From assembly GCF_001270495.1 (NCBI RefSeq), contig NZ_LGUR01000227.1:1-61056 (forward strand): DNA of 61,056 bases, in the 5' to 3' direction. The notes beneath the pieces are model-generated. The model searched no databases and was not told the origin of the DNA. It worked only from the letters and a program-made list of their open reading frames with translations. The position numbers and the translations under genes are program-made. Source of the stretch: Streptomyces viridochromogenes. GTDB lineage: Bacteria; Actinomycetota; Actinomycetes; Streptomycetales; Streptomycetaceae. Below are positions 26,755 through 36,425 of this stretch, in pieces (within the stretch, counting starts at the first letter, position 1; every line of letters starts with the position of its first letter).

Positions 26755-27199
26755 GCAAACCGCAGATCGCCACCTCTGAGCAAGCGGCGCGACAAGATCC
26801 ACTTAGAGAGTAGTGAGCGCTTTCCTGCGGAGTCAAGTGCATACTCTCGGTCACCTTTCCCGGGCCCCTGGAGGCCTGAAGGCAGGAATCACCCGAGCCG
26901 TTCGGAATGTCGAACAAAGGGGGTGACATAGCTCCTTGGCCAGGGAAATTATCTACCCCCGAGCGAAAATCCATGGAGACCGAAAGGGGGTATATCGACC
27001 TTCCGGCTCAACGTCGTCGACCGTTCAACAATCGCCACCCCGAACAAGCGTTCGAGCACTTCGGGCCAATGTCTTCACCGGCGCTTGATTGAGGGCTGGC
27101 CCGAGCCGGGACGGCGCGACTAACGTTCGGGCCGCTCAGGGGTGACCCGGGCGTCTTGGTCATGGCAATAAGGGGGAGGCCATCGTTAATTCCCGGCGC

Positions 27200-27215
27200 G
27201 GCCGGCCGGCCGGCC
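27200..27215. repeat. Four tandem GGCC tetramers
   Basis: GGCC is repeated four times in the divergent control region. It is simple GC-rich repetition with no evident function. Confidence 0.6.
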
Positions 27216-27663
27216 ATCGCGGCGGGGCGACTCGGCTCCGTGCGCGGACCGACGCGTTCCTGTCCACGCCGGCGACAGAGCGGGTGAGGCCCGTCGTGGG
27301 CAGACGCCCCCCGGGGAGACGGAGAGCTTCGCGGGTCGGCGTCCCGCTGCGCCAGGGCGAGGCCCCGGGCAGCCCTCGGTCGTGTCGCCCGGTCCTCAAC
27401 CGCAGACGTCTGTCCCGTTCTTGAGGGCCGACGGGCCGCTGCTGTCCGCCAGGCGACGCCTGCGTCCAGGTCCGCGTCCAGTCGGGTCGGCTTCCGTCGG
27501 CCCCGTCGACCCCGTCGGCCTCCGTCACCTTTCGTCCGCGGCGACATCCGGCCGCGGCAGAACAGCTCGACCGCGTCGAAGCACCAGCCGGGCCGTAAGG
27601 CCGCCCGCGAGGCAGCGGGCCCGAACGACCCACAGCACGATGAACCGCCGCACAAGGAGAGAC

Positions 27664-28395
27664 GTGTCCGAAAGCACGCAGGAACAGCCGGCAGAACGTG
27701 GCCCCTTACTGATCGTCGGGGCCAGCTCCGGATTCGGCTTCGCTCTCGCTCAGGAGCTGAGCCGACAGGGGGAGACCGTGATCGGCATGGCTCGGTCCGC
27801 CCCGCCCGTGGGGACTGCCTTCGACTACAGACAAGCGGACGTCACCGACGATGTGTCGCTGGGCTCGGTGATCGACAGCGTCGTCAAGGCTTACGGCACG
27901 CCGTACGGCTTGGTCTACTGTCCGTCCGACACCTCCGCGGTCGGGCACTCCTGGGAACTCGACCCCGAGGAGCTACGGGGGCTGTTCGATGTGACGTTGC
28001 TCGGGTTCGTCCGGGCCGTCCGCCGGGTCGTTCCCCTGATGCAGCGTCAGGGCGCCGGCAGTATCGTCCTCGTGGGTTCCCGTGCCGCACGAGTTCCCGT
28101 GGAGACCTTGGCCGGTTATGCCTCGGCCAAGGCGGCGGCGGAACAGTACACGCTGTGCCTGGCGCGCGAACTGGAGCCTTCCGGTATCAGCGTCAACGTC
28201 GTCGGGATCTCTGCCGACACACCGCTCGCGCGGGAGCATCTCCGGCTCCGCGCACGGACGCTTGACCGCACGGAGGCATACCCGGCACTGCCGGCGGTCG
28301 AGGACAATCTCGCTCTCGCGCGCTTCCTGCTCACTCCTCAAGCGCGGTTTGTCACCGGCCAGACCATCGAGGCCCGTCAGCCTCTGTGGACCTGA
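27664..28395 (+). CDS. SDR-family oxidoreductase
   Basis: 243 aa, classical short-chain dehydrogenase fold. The cofactor motif is VGASSGFGFALAQEL, the active-site Ser is in VLVGSRAAR, and the catalytic pair is YASAK. GTG 27664 has AAGGAGAG directly upstream. It is the first gene of the rightward arm. The substrate is probably a cyclitol or keto-sugar of the pathway. The C terminus lacks the usual VDGG of many SDRs and ends FVTGQTIEARQPLWT. Confidence 0.85.
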   Translation: MSESTQEQPAERGPLLIVGASSGFGFALAQELSRQGETVIGMARSAPPVGTAFDYRQADVTDDVSLGSVIDSVVKAYGTPYGLVYCPSDTSAVGHSWELDPEELRGLFDVTLLGFVRAVRRVVPLMQRQGAGSIVLVGSRAARVPVETLAGYASAKAAAEQYTLCLARELEPSGISVNVVGISADTPLAREHLRLRARTLDRTEAYPALPAVEDNLALARFLLTPQARFVTGQTIEARQPLWT

Positions 28396-28639
28396 AGCGT
28401 GGCAGCGATACCGCGGCGATTTCGACGTCCCGGTTCTCTCACCGCTGTCAGCGCCTGAGTGACGGTCGCGCACGACGCCGACAGACCGTCACCCAGCGGC
28501 CGGGCGACAGTTCACGGATGTCTTCCCTGCCCGCCATGGCTCCGTCTGGTGCGCCGGCGCCCTCCGCGTGCCATGGCGGATCGTCCCGCCCGACCGGGAT
28601 GCAATCCCTGTTCACCGTTCAAGAACGAAAGAGGCACGG

Positions 28640-29419
28640 ATGTCCCGACAGTCCCACACCGTCACCGGATCGAGGTGCCTGGTCATAGGCGCCACCGGGG
28701 CCATCGGAAGCGCTGTCACGGAGCATCTACGGGCTGCCGGCGCCCTGGTCGTCACAACGGGCCGCGGGCCCCTCTCCGGCGGAGCGGCGACGCCGGAGGG
28801 GTCGCAGTCTCCGGTGCGGCACATCGAACTGGATGTGCGGGATCCGGAAGCTGTCGCCGGCACGGTCGATGAAGCCGCCCAGGCCATGGGAGGGCTGGAC
28901 GCCCTTGTCTACTGCCCGGGCGTGGCGCACGTCGGGCCCCTGGACGGGATCTCCCCGACTCAGTGGAACGAGATTTTCGAGGTGAACACGAGAGGCTTCG
29001 GCCTGGCCGTCGCCGCTGCGCTTCCCTACTGGCGTGGCGATACGCCCGGGCGGGCAGTGGCCGTATCCAGCCAGGCCGCACGTCGCGGACAGGCGCTGAT
29101 CGGCGCCTACTCCGCCTCCAAGGCCGGCCTTGAGGGGCTGGTCAGGGCCCTTGCCGTGGAACTCGCGAGCGTGGCTCGCGTCAACGCCGTCGCCCCGGGC
29201 ATCGTCCCCACCGAAATGATCCACGAGGACTTCCGACGTCAGGCCGCACAGCAGGGGCAGCCAGTGGAAGTGATCGAGGAGAGAACTCTTGGCCGCATCC
29301 CCACCGGGAGTTTCCAGGACGCCGCGGCGGTCGCCGCCGCAGTGGGCTTCCTGGTGAGCCCGGCGGCGGCACACATCACCGGACAAGTCCTCGGTGTCGA
29401 CGGCGGGATGACCGCGTGA
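28640..29419 (+). CDS. SDR-family oxidoreductase
   Basis: 259 aa. Cofactor loop VIGATGAIGSAVTEHL, catalytic Ser in VAVSSQAARRG, then YSASK, and a typical C-terminal ITGQVLGVDGGMTA. ATG 28640 has AGAGG upstream. It is separated from the preceding SDR by 244 bases without a gene. Two different SDRs in one arm suggest two separate alcohol/ketone conversions. Confidence 0.87.
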   Translation: MSRQSHTVTGSRCLVIGATGAIGSAVTEHLRAAGALVVTTGRGPLSGGAATPEGSQSPVRHIELDVRDPEAVAGTVDEAAQAMGGLDALVYCPGVAHVGPLDGISPTQWNEIFEVNTRGFGLAVAAALPYWRGDTPGRAVAVSSQAARRGQALIGAYSASKAGLEGLVRALAVELASVARVNAVAPGIVPTEMIHEDFRRQAAQQGQPVEVIEERTLGRIPTGSFQDAAAVAAAVGFLVSPAAAHITGQVLGVDGGMTA

Positions 29420-29795
29420 CCACGGGGAGCCGCCGATAAGGCGGGCCGCACCGGACCCCGGTGCACAGGGAGGCAACGCGTCCCCGGACCCGGCACAGCG
29501 GCAAGCCTGTCCGCGTGGACCGGCATGACCTGCGCCCTGGTCATGCGACGGCAACGTCCTGGCCGCTCAGCCAACTCGGCGGCCTGGTCCGCGAGCGGAT
29601 TCGGCCCCGCCCGGCTGAAGGGGAGCCGGTCAGCCACGCCTTCGGCGGCCCGCGGTGCTCGCCGGACGCCCAACCGGCCCAAGAGACACGCCTGATCGCG
29701 ACGGGACGCCGCTCGCCAAGGCGTGAACCGGCAAGGGAGCTCCCCCTTCTCCGCTGGTTCACAGCCCGACACGACGTATGCGAAAGGAACACATC
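29420..29795. other. Gene-free spacer in the rightward arm
   Basis: 376 bases between the second SDR and the epimerase gene. Open frames crossing it have no recognisable protein features. It may carry an internal promoter; nothing definite is seen. Confidence 0.4.
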
Positions 29796-30779
29796 ATGGC
29801 AAACTCTCCGATATCACATGACCGTACGCTCCGTAGGGCCGCCGTGACGGGCGGGTCAGGATTCGTAGGCCGGAACCTCGTCGCCGCGCTGCTGAGCGCT
29901 GGAATCGAAGTACGGAGTGTGGACAACCGCCCCTCGGAGCCCGTACCAGGGGCATCGGCCGTGACAGCCGACCTGCGCGATCCTCAACAGGCGGTCGAGG
30001 CGCTCGCCGATGTGGACGTCGTCTTCCACTTGGCCGGCAATCCCAGCGGCACCGTCTCGGTGGAAGACCCCCTGCTGGACTTCTCCTCCAATGCCGTCGT
30101 CGGCATCAACGTCCTCGAAGCCGTGCGCCACCACGCGGGGACACGGCTGCTGTACCTCTCCACTGCCATGGTTTACGGGCAACCGGAGACGACCCCGTGC
30201 CATGAGAAGGATCCCTGCCGCCCGTTCTACCCCTACGGCGCGAGCAAGCTGGCCGTCGAGCACTGGCTGAACTCCTATGTGGCCGCCTACGGCATCGACG
30301 CGAGCGCTGCCCGGGCCTTCGTGGTGTACGGCCCGGGAGAAGACCCTCGCCGTGCCGGGGCCGAGCCGGGCCAGTTCCTCAGGTGGCACCTGAACGGCGC
30401 CCCGATCCGCATCACCGGAGACCCCGACACCAAGATCAGGGACTTCGTGCACGTGGACGACCTGATCGCGGGCCTGTTGGTCGCCGCGAGGAGAGGAGAG
30501 CCCGGCGCTGTCTACAACGTGGGGTCCGGAACCAGCGTGTCCCTGCGCGAGTTGGTGAGCGTCATCGAGGCGGCGACCGGACGGAGCGCGGAGGTGACGG
30601 TCGACGAGCGGGACCTGACGGACAGCTATGCCCTCGTCGCCGACATCAGCGCCCTTCGCGAGCTGGGATACGAGCCGCGGACCCCGCTCGGCGACGGCAT
30701 CCAGCGGCTCGCGGCCGCGATGGGGCCCGCCCCCGCCCTTCCTGCGCTGAGCACCGTGTTGTCCGCCACGAATCACTGA
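29796..30779 (+). CDS. NAD-dependent epimerase/dehydratase (extended SDR)
   Basis: 327 aa. The cofactor motif is VTGGSGFVGRNLVAALL, with FHLAGNPSGTVSV, the catalytic LSTAMVYGQPE and YPYGASK following. The RDFVHVDDLIAGLL pattern is typical of UDP-sugar 4-epimerases and related enzymes. ATG 29796 has AAAGGA upstream and is preferred to ATG 29778. It could modify the UDP-glucose made by GalU, or a cyclitol conjugate. Confidence 0.88.
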   Translation: MANSPISHDRTLRRAAVTGGSGFVGRNLVAALLSAGIEVRSVDNRPSEPVPGASAVTADLRDPQQAVEALADVDVVFHLAGNPSGTVSVEDPLLDFSSNAVVGINVLEAVRHHAGTRLLYLSTAMVYGQPETTPCHEKDPCRPFYPYGASKLAVEHWLNSYVAAYGIDASAARAFVVYGPGEDPRRAGAEPGQFLRWHLNGAPIRITGDPDTKIRDFVHVDDLIAGLLVAARRGEPGAVYNVGSGTSVSLRELVSVIEAATGRSAEVTVDERDLTDSYALVADISALRELGYEPRTPLGDGIQRLAAAMGPAPALPALSTVLSATNH

Positions 30780-30791
30780 CGTCGCGTCCAT

Positions 30792-30840
30792 CCGGACAGA
30801 GCCGCCCCGGAAAAGCCGCCCCGGACAGAGCCGCTCCGGA
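30792..30840 (+). repeat. Imperfect direct repeat before the GH13 gene
   Basis: A 20-base unit at 30792-30811 recurs at 30821-30840 with one mismatch (29-base period, unit starting CCGGACAGAGCCGC). It lies in the leader just upstream of the ribosome-binding site of the GH13 gene. Confidence 0.75.
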
Positions 30841-30863
30841 ACAAGCCGACAGGGAGAAGAACC

Positions 30864-32540
30864 GTGCACACCTCAGGCCTCCCGGCCGCTGACAGCCGCT
30901 CCGTCGTCCCGCAGGACGAACCCACGGGCTGGTGGCGGGATGCGGTGATCTATCAGATCTACATCCGCAGCTTCGCCGACTCCAACGGTGACGGCATCGG
31001 TGACCTGCAGGGCATTCGCAGCAGGCTCGGCTACCTGGCCGGCCTGGGAGTGGACGCGCTGTGGATCAACCCGTTCTACCCCTCTCCGCAGGTGGACTGC
31101 GGCTACGACGTCGCGGACTACCGGGACATCGACCCGGCCTACGGCACGCTGTCCGACTTCAAGGAACTCCTCCAGGACGCCCACGCCCACGGGCTCCGGC
31201 TGATCATCGACATCGTGCCGAACCACACCTCTTCCCAGCACCCATGGTTCACCGAGGCGCTGGCAGCCGCTCCCGGCTCCGAGGCGCGAGACCGCTACCA
31301 CTTCCACCCCGGCAAGGGCGAGGGCGGGAACCTTCCGCCCAACGGCTGGCAGTCGGCCTTCGGCGGCGGCCCCGCCTGGACCCGCGTCACGGACGACAGC
31401 GGCCGGCCCGGCCAGTGGTACCTCCATCTGTTCACGCCCGAACAGCCCGACCTGAACTGGGAAAACCCGGAAGTACGGGCCGACTTCGAGAAGACCCTGC
31501 GGTTCTGGCTCGACCTGGGCGTAGACGGCTTCCGTATCGATGTGGCCAACGCGATGATCAAGGCTCCCGGCTATCCCGAAATGGTCGACGGACCAGACCC
31601 GGACGACGGGTCATCGCCCTGCTGGGACCGGGACGACGTGCACCACATCCACCGGTCGTGGCGCCACGTACTCGACTCCTACCCCGGCGAGCGGATCGCC
31701 GTCGCGGAAGCGTGGGTCCCCACGGTCCAGCGCCTCGCCATGTACCTGCGGCCCGACGAGCTCCATCAGGCATTCAACTTCGACTACCTCAAGGCCGAGT
31801 GGTCCGCCCCTCAGCTCCACCGCATCATCAGCGACTCCGTCACCGGGCTGGGCGCCGTGGGCGCGCCCGCCACCTGGGTGTTGTCCAACCATGACGTGGT
31901 ACGGCATCTCACACGCTTCGGCGGCGGAACCGTCGGTCTCCGCCGGGCGAGGGCCGCCGCGCTCCTGATGCTCGCCCTCCCCGGTTCCGCGTACGTCTAC
32001 CAAGGCGACGAACTCGGCCTGCCGGAGGTGACGGAGCTGCCGGACGATGCCCGACAGGACCCCGTGTGGCTGCGTTCCGGGGGAGCCAACCCCGGGCGAG
32101 ACGGGTGCAGGGTCCCGCTGCCATGGGCCGGCCGGAACGCTTCCTACGGATTCGGCCCGGCGCACTCCGACCGCAGCTGGCTGCCTCAGCCCACCAGTTG
32201 GGCGGACCTGACGGTGGAAAAGCAGGAAGCCGACCCGGGATCCATGCTCAGCCTGTACACCCAGGCGCTGAAACTGCGGCGTGGGCTGCCGCGCGCGGAC
32301 GACGGAACGCTGGAGTGGACGGACACATCAGCGCCGGACTCCGGTCTCCTCGTCTTCCGTCGTCCGGGCGGATTCATATGCACCGTCAATTTCGGTCCGC
32401 AGGACATCGAGATCGAGCGCCCGGGCGACCTGCTGCTCTCCAGCTCGCCCATCGACGGCACATCGCCGCGGCCGCTTCTCCGGGCTGACACCACAGCCTG
32501 GTGGAGCGACGAACGGGGGGACACCCGGACCCAGCAGTGA
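30864..32540 (+). CDS. GH13 alpha-glucosidase / alpha-amylase family protein
   Basis: 558 aa. The (beta/alpha)8 barrel begins WWRDAVIYQIYIRSFADSNG. The conserved regions are DIVPNHTS, the nucleophile in DGFRIDVA, the acid/base Glu in AVAEAW and the stabiliser in VLSNHDV. There is no signal peptide, so it is cytoplasmic. The domain order is that of oligo-1,6-glucosidase/alpha-glucosidase relatives. GTG 30864 has AGGGAGAA upstream. In acarbose-type clusters such enzymes transfer sugars or process the product, so it may remodel a glycosylated cyclitol or protect the host. Confidence 0.9.
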   Translation: MHTSGLPAADSRSVVPQDEPTGWWRDAVIYQIYIRSFADSNGDGIGDLQGIRSRLGYLAGLGVDALWINPFYPSPQVDCGYDVADYRDIDPAYGTLSDFKELLQDAHAHGLRLIIDIVPNHTSSQHPWFTEALAAAPGSEARDRYHFHPGKGEGGNLPPNGWQSAFGGGPAWTRVTDDSGRPGQWYLHLFTPEQPDLNWENPEVRADFEKTLRFWLDLGVDGFRIDVANAMIKAPGYPEMVDGPDPDDGSSPCWDRDDVHHIHRSWRHVLDSYPGERIAVAEAWVPTVQRLAMYLRPDELHQAFNFDYLKAEWSAPQLHRIISDSVTGLGAVGAPATWVLSNHDVVRHLTRFGGGTVGLRRARAAALLMLALPGSAYVYQGDELGLPEVTELPDDARQDPVWLRSGGANPGRDGCRVPLPWAGRNASYGFGPAHSDRSWLPQPTSWADLTVEKQEADPGSMLSLYTQALKLRRGLPRADDGTLEWTDTSAPDSGLLVFRRPGGFICTVNFGPQDIEIERPGDLLLSSSPIDGTSPRPLLRADTTAWWSDERGDTRTQQ

Positions 32541-32619
32541 CCGGGTGCGCCCGGCGGTGCCCTGACGCATGACCTGCAAACGGCCCTTCCGGGCTCACCA
32601 AAACTTCTAAGGACGCCCC

Positions 32620-33606
32620 ATGACCAAGCCTGTTCTGAGCGTGGTTGTACCCGTCTACAACGTGGCCGAATACCTCAAGGACTGCCTGGACTCCTTGAAG
32701 GCACAGTCACTGGAGGCCATCGAGGTCGTCGTGGTCGACGACGGTTCGACAGACGGCAGTCGTGAGCTGGCCCGGGATCTGATATCGGATGACCCGCGTT
32801 TTCGGCTGGTGGAGACGAGCCACGGGGGCCTGGGCAGGGCCCGGAACATAGGTGTGGCGGCCTGCGGAGACACCGAGTACCTGGCTTTCGCGGACAGCGA
32901 TGACCTGGTCACGCCGGATGCCTACCTGAAGATGGTTTCCCTGCTCGAGTCGAGCGGCTCGGACTTCGTCACAGGAAACGTGCAGCGGCTCACCGGCACG
33001 GAATTGACGCAGGCATGGCAGTACGAGCAGATAAAGACGACCCGCACCTCCGTGCACATCACCGAGGACCTGTCGCTCCTCACGGACCGCGTGGCCTGGA
33101 ACAAGGTGTTCCGGCGCTCATTCTGGGATGAACGCCAATTGTCCTTTCCGGAAGGCATGCTCTACGAGGACTCACCCGCCATGATCCCAGCCCATTTCAT
33201 GGCGAAATCCGTGGATGTGCTGCACGAGCATGTCTATGTCTGGCGGGTCCGTGCCGGCTCGATCAGCCAGCGGCTCACAGACCACCAGGGGGTGGCCGAC
33301 CGAATCGCGGGATGCCGGCACGTCAGCGAGTTCCTGGCTCACGCAGAGGACGGAAGGTGGGCGAAGTTCAAGCCTGTTTACGATCGCTCGGTCCTCGTGG
33401 ATGACCTTTTCGACTGGCTGAAGACCATCCCGATGAACAACGAAGCGTTTCGTGCGGCATTCCTGGACGAGATGGGGAGTCTTATCGAGAGCTTCGCGCC
33501 GGGAACCCTGTCCGGCCTGCCCGAAGATCTGCGACTGCGCTGGACTCTCGTACAGGAAAGGAAAATGGAGGAACTGTTGGAGGTACTTTCTCCGGTCCGC
33601 GAATAA
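32620..33606 (+). CDS. GT2-family glycosyltransferase
   Basis: 328 aa, GT-A fold. It starts LSVVVPVYNVAEYLKDCLDS, with VVVDDGSTDGS and the metal-binding FADSDDLV. The C-terminal half (about residues 200-328) has no recognised motif. It is likely to transfer a sugar from a nucleotide donor to a pathway intermediate. It is a second glycosyltransferase beside the GT4, so the product may carry at least two sugars. Confidence 0.88.
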   Translation: MTKPVLSVVVPVYNVAEYLKDCLDSLKAQSLEAIEVVVVDDGSTDGSRELARDLISDDPRFRLVETSHGGLGRARNIGVAACGDTEYLAFADSDDLVTPDAYLKMVSLLESSGSDFVTGNVQRLTGTELTQAWQYEQIKTTRTSVHITEDLSLLTDRVAWNKVFRRSFWDERQLSFPEGMLYEDSPAMIPAHFMAKSVDVLHEHVYVWRVRAGSISQRLTDHQGVADRIAGCRHVSEFLAHAEDGRWAKFKPVYDRSVLVDDLFDWLKTIPMNNEAFRAAFLDEMGSLIESFAPGTLSGLPEDLRLRWTLVQERKMEELLEVLSPVRE

Positions 33607-33687
33607 TCCTGCCGAGTCGCGCCCGCCACCAGTCACAAACGGTCTCCGAAAGAGACCACAGTCCGCCGCCGAGCAGGAGCACCCGAC

Positions 33688-35142
33688 ATGAGCCGCGCCG
33701 GATCCAACATTCCCGGACCAGACGTACAGCAGCATGAACCTCACCGCCCCGAGGCCGAGACCGCGGCGGCGCCCCCGAGCGCCCTGCGCCTGGCGGTCAG
33801 TCGTGGGTTCGTCACCCTGCTGTGCGCCACCGCGGTTCCCGTGATGCTGCAGTCGTTGGTGTCCTCTTCTCGAACGCTGATCGATTCATTCCTGGTGTCA
33901 CACCTGGGCACGGACGAGGTGGCAGCCATCGGCTACGCCGGCCGGGTCATCTACGTCATCATCATGGCGACCCTGGGCATGGCTGACGGCGGGGCAGTCA
34001 TTGTCGCCCAGTTCTGGGGAAACGGAAGTCACGAAAAGACCAGACAGGCGACAGCGATCAATGTCGCCGTCGCCGGCAGTGTCGCGACGGCCGCCTTCGT
34101 CATCTGCTTCACCGGCTCGAAATGGATCGCCGGGCTGGGTACCGACGACCCCTCCGTCGTCGCACTCAGTGCGGGATACATCAGGATCGCCAGCGCGATG
34201 ATCATTCCCTTTGCCGTCATTTCGGCACTCGCGGCGACTTTGCGATGTCTCGGCGAGGCAAAAGTGGCGATGCGGTGCACGCTGGCAGGCGCGGTAATCC
34301 ATATCCTGATAGCCTACGCACTCGTATTCGGCGTCGGCGCCATACCTGCGCTCGGACTGAGGGGAGCGGCCTGGGCGACCGTAATCAGCGCCTACATTGA
34401 ATGTCTTTTCTATGTTGTGTACATTTACGGCACACGGCATCTCATGGCCTTCGGGTTGCGGGACATTCGGGACGGCCTCAGAAACGTTCTGCTGAAGAAG
34501 ATTCTGGTGGTCGGCGGTCCGGTCTCCCTCAGTTCGGCCGCCTGGGCATCCGGAATCCTTGTCTACGCCATGCTCGTCGGCCAGGGCAGCACGCAGAACC
34601 TGGCCGCGCTCTCCATGGTCAGCACCCTGGAATCCGCAGCCATCGCCGTGATCAACGGCGTCTCGACCGCGTCCGCCGTAATCGTCGGAAACAGCCTCGG
34701 AGAGAACAGAGAGCAGGACCATACGTGGCGCACAAGTAAGGCGCTGCTCATCTGGAACACCGCCATCGCCTTCACCTGCGGAATCCTGCTGCTCCTCACC
34801 AGCCTCTTTGTGGGGGTCATCTATTCGGACGTCGACGGGGAAACCATCTCCCTCGCCCGGGACGCCACAGTCGTACTGGCTGCGCTGTTCATATTCCGCG
34901 CGATGAGCATGACCCTGCAGAATGGCCTGCTGAGGGCGGGAGGCGACACGCTCTACATCCTCTATGCAGATCTCTCGTGTCAATGGATCGTGGCCATACC
35001 CCTCACCTACTTCGCCGCGATCACGTTGCACCTCCCTTTCCCCGTCATCTTCGTCGCAATTTACACCGAAGAGATCGCGAAGACGGTGGCAAGTAGCTAC
35101 CGCGTTTACCGTCGAAAGTGGATGCGTAGATTCATCGACTGA
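33688..35142 (+). CDS. MATE-family efflux transporter
   Basis: 484 aa with about 12 membrane helices after a 35-residue polar N terminus. The repeated halves start VTLLCATAVPVMLQSLVSSS and ILVVGGPVSLSSAAWASGIL, typical of MATE proteins. GC content falls visibly below that of flanking chromosomal genes, in line with horizontal acquisition. A likely exporter of the product or an intermediate. Confidence 0.88.
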   Translation: MSRAGSNIPGPDVQQHEPHRPEAETAAAPPSALRLAVSRGFVTLLCATAVPVMLQSLVSSSRTLIDSFLVSHLGTDEVAAIGYAGRVIYVIIMATLGMADGGAVIVAQFWGNGSHEKTRQATAINVAVAGSVATAAFVICFTGSKWIAGLGTDDPSVVALSAGYIRIASAMIIPFAVISALAATLRCLGEAKVAMRCTLAGAVIHILIAYALVFGVGAIPALGLRGAAWATVISAYIECLFYVVYIYGTRHLMAFGLRDIRDGLRNVLLKKILVVGGPVSLSSAAWASGILVYAMLVGQGSTQNLAALSMVSTLESAAIAVINGVSTASAVIVGNSLGENREQDHTWRTSKALLIWNTAIAFTCGILLLLTSLFVGVIYSDVDGETISLARDATVVLAALFIFRAMSMTLQNGLLRAGGDTLYILYADLSCQWIVAIPLTYFAAITLHLPFPVIFVAIYTEEIAKTVASSYRVYRRKWMRRFID

Positions 35143-35274
35143 CCGGCCTCCACGTAAGGATATTCTAGCTTCCCGAGATGGGATCACAGTGCCTCGAATC
35201 ATTCATTTAGGCTGCGGGCTGTGTGCCGCAGCACAGCTCGGCAACACCTCGACGCCGCAAGAAGGTGAGTGGCG

Positions 35275-36399
35275 ATGGGGATGAGAATCGCGGAACGCGG
35301 GGTTGCATACCCCGTGTCTCAGTGGCGCAGAGACTTCGACAATGGGCTTGATCTCAGCCGGAACGAGCTGGTACATCCCCGGGCGGAGGAAATTGCGAGC
35401 GCTATATACGCCGCGACACCTCCGAAGCTGTTCAGCCGTTATCCGGCGAGGATGGAATCGATCCTCGGACTGGCTGAATATTTCCACGTGCCGGCCGATA
35501 GGCTGGTGTTGACGCCAGGTTCGGACGCCGCCCTACGATTGATCTGCACGTACTACAATCGTCGGACGGAGGGTGAGGGCCTGCTAATTCTGCAGGACCC
35601 GAACTACGTGGCCTGGGAGTCGACCGCGAATATTCTCGGTCTACGGCTCAACCGAATCACCGCCGACCCCGGCAACCTGGCCGAGCAAGATCATCGGCTG
35701 CTGAGAGCCGCCCGCGAGAGCACCGGCGCCTTGATCGCGGTGAGCGTGCCGAACGGCCCCCTCGGTGGGGTCCTCTCGTCCGACTACATCGACGAGCTGG
35801 CCACGGTGGCGCGGGACCGCGGACACATTCTCGTCCTGGACAGTTGCTACCAGGCATTTCACGGCCCCGTGGCCGAGCAGTTCGCGCGCGCCGGCGGGTC
35901 GACGATCGTGGTTCAGTCGATGTCCAAGTCCCATGGGCTGGCCGGGGCGAGGATCTCGATCCTCTGCGGTGACCCGTCACTCATCGACGAACTAGACGCG
36001 GGTCCCCTCGAACACGCGGTGGCCAGCACCTCCGTGCTGGCCACACGAATGGCGATCGAATATCACGACATGTTCGAGGAAATATGGCGTGAGATTCGAC
36101 TGGTACGTGGCCGGACCATGGACCGGCTACGCGAGTGGGGATTCGATCCGGTGCCCTCCGGCGGGAACTTCGTCTCCGTACCGCTCGGCACGGAGGAAAG
36201 GGCCGCGAACTGCACGGCCCGACTGATCGAGTCCGGCTATCGGATCAAGAACCTTGCCGACGTGCCCTCGCTGGCCGGATATGTGCGGTTCGCGATCACG
36301 GACGAACAGACCAACAACGCCTTCCTGTCGGTACTGCGCGATGTCTTGCCGGTCCCGACCGACCCCAGTGGCGGAGTCCTCGCCACTGAATCAAGTTGA
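35275..36399 (+). CDS. HisC-like PLP aminotransferase (class I/II)
   Basis: 374 aa. Fold-type I features include LDLSRNELVHP, PGSDAALRLIC, DPNYVAWES, the Asp in LVLDSCYQAF and the PLP lysine in QSMSKSHGLAGARI. It resembles histidinol-phosphate aminotransferase. ATG 35275 is chosen because AAGG lies 9 bases upstream. Its stop region overlaps the longest form of the next gene. It could aminate a keto-cyclitol or form an amino-acid building block for the ATP-grasp ligases. Confidence 0.87.
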   Translation: MGMRIAERGVAYPVSQWRRDFDNGLDLSRNELVHPRAEEIASAIYAATPPKLFSRYPARMESILGLAEYFHVPADRLVLTPGSDAALRLICTYYNRRTEGEGLLILQDPNYVAWESTANILGLRLNRITADPGNLAEQDHRLLRAARESTGALIAVSVPNGPLGGVLSSDYIDELATVARDRGHILVLDSCYQAFHGPVAEQFARAGGSTIVVQSMSKSHGLAGARISILCGDPSLIDELDAGPLEHAVASTSVLATRMAIEYHDMFEEIWREIRLVRGRTMDRLREWGFDPVPSGGNFVSVPLGTEERAANCTARLIESGYRIKNLADVPSLAGYVRFAITDEQTNNAFLSVLRDVLPVPTDPSGGVLATESS

Positions 36400-36425
36400 C
36401 CATGAAAATCGAAGGGGGAAACACA

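Larger units (their letters stand above)
26628..27663. promoter_or_regulatory. Divergent control region of the biosynthetic cluster (about 1 kb)
   Basis: No convincing gene on either strand. The first ~400 bases are clearly less GC-rich than the surroundings and contain A-rich stretches and an inverted repeat (26744-26754). The rest is GC-rich with a GGCC tetramer run. It must hold promoters for both the GT4-led and SDR-led arms. It is unusually long for Streptomyces, and no regulator gene lies in or next to it. Confidence 0.6.

Noticed and set aside
27008..27655. 215-aa minus-strand frame in the cluster control region
   Set aside because: Arg/Pro/Ala-rich translation with no start signal and no domain, and it runs through a GGCC repeat.
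29461..29847. 128-aa plus-strand frame between the second SDR and the epimerase
   Set aside because: It overlaps the epimerase start in another frame, has no ribosome-binding site and has no recognisable features.
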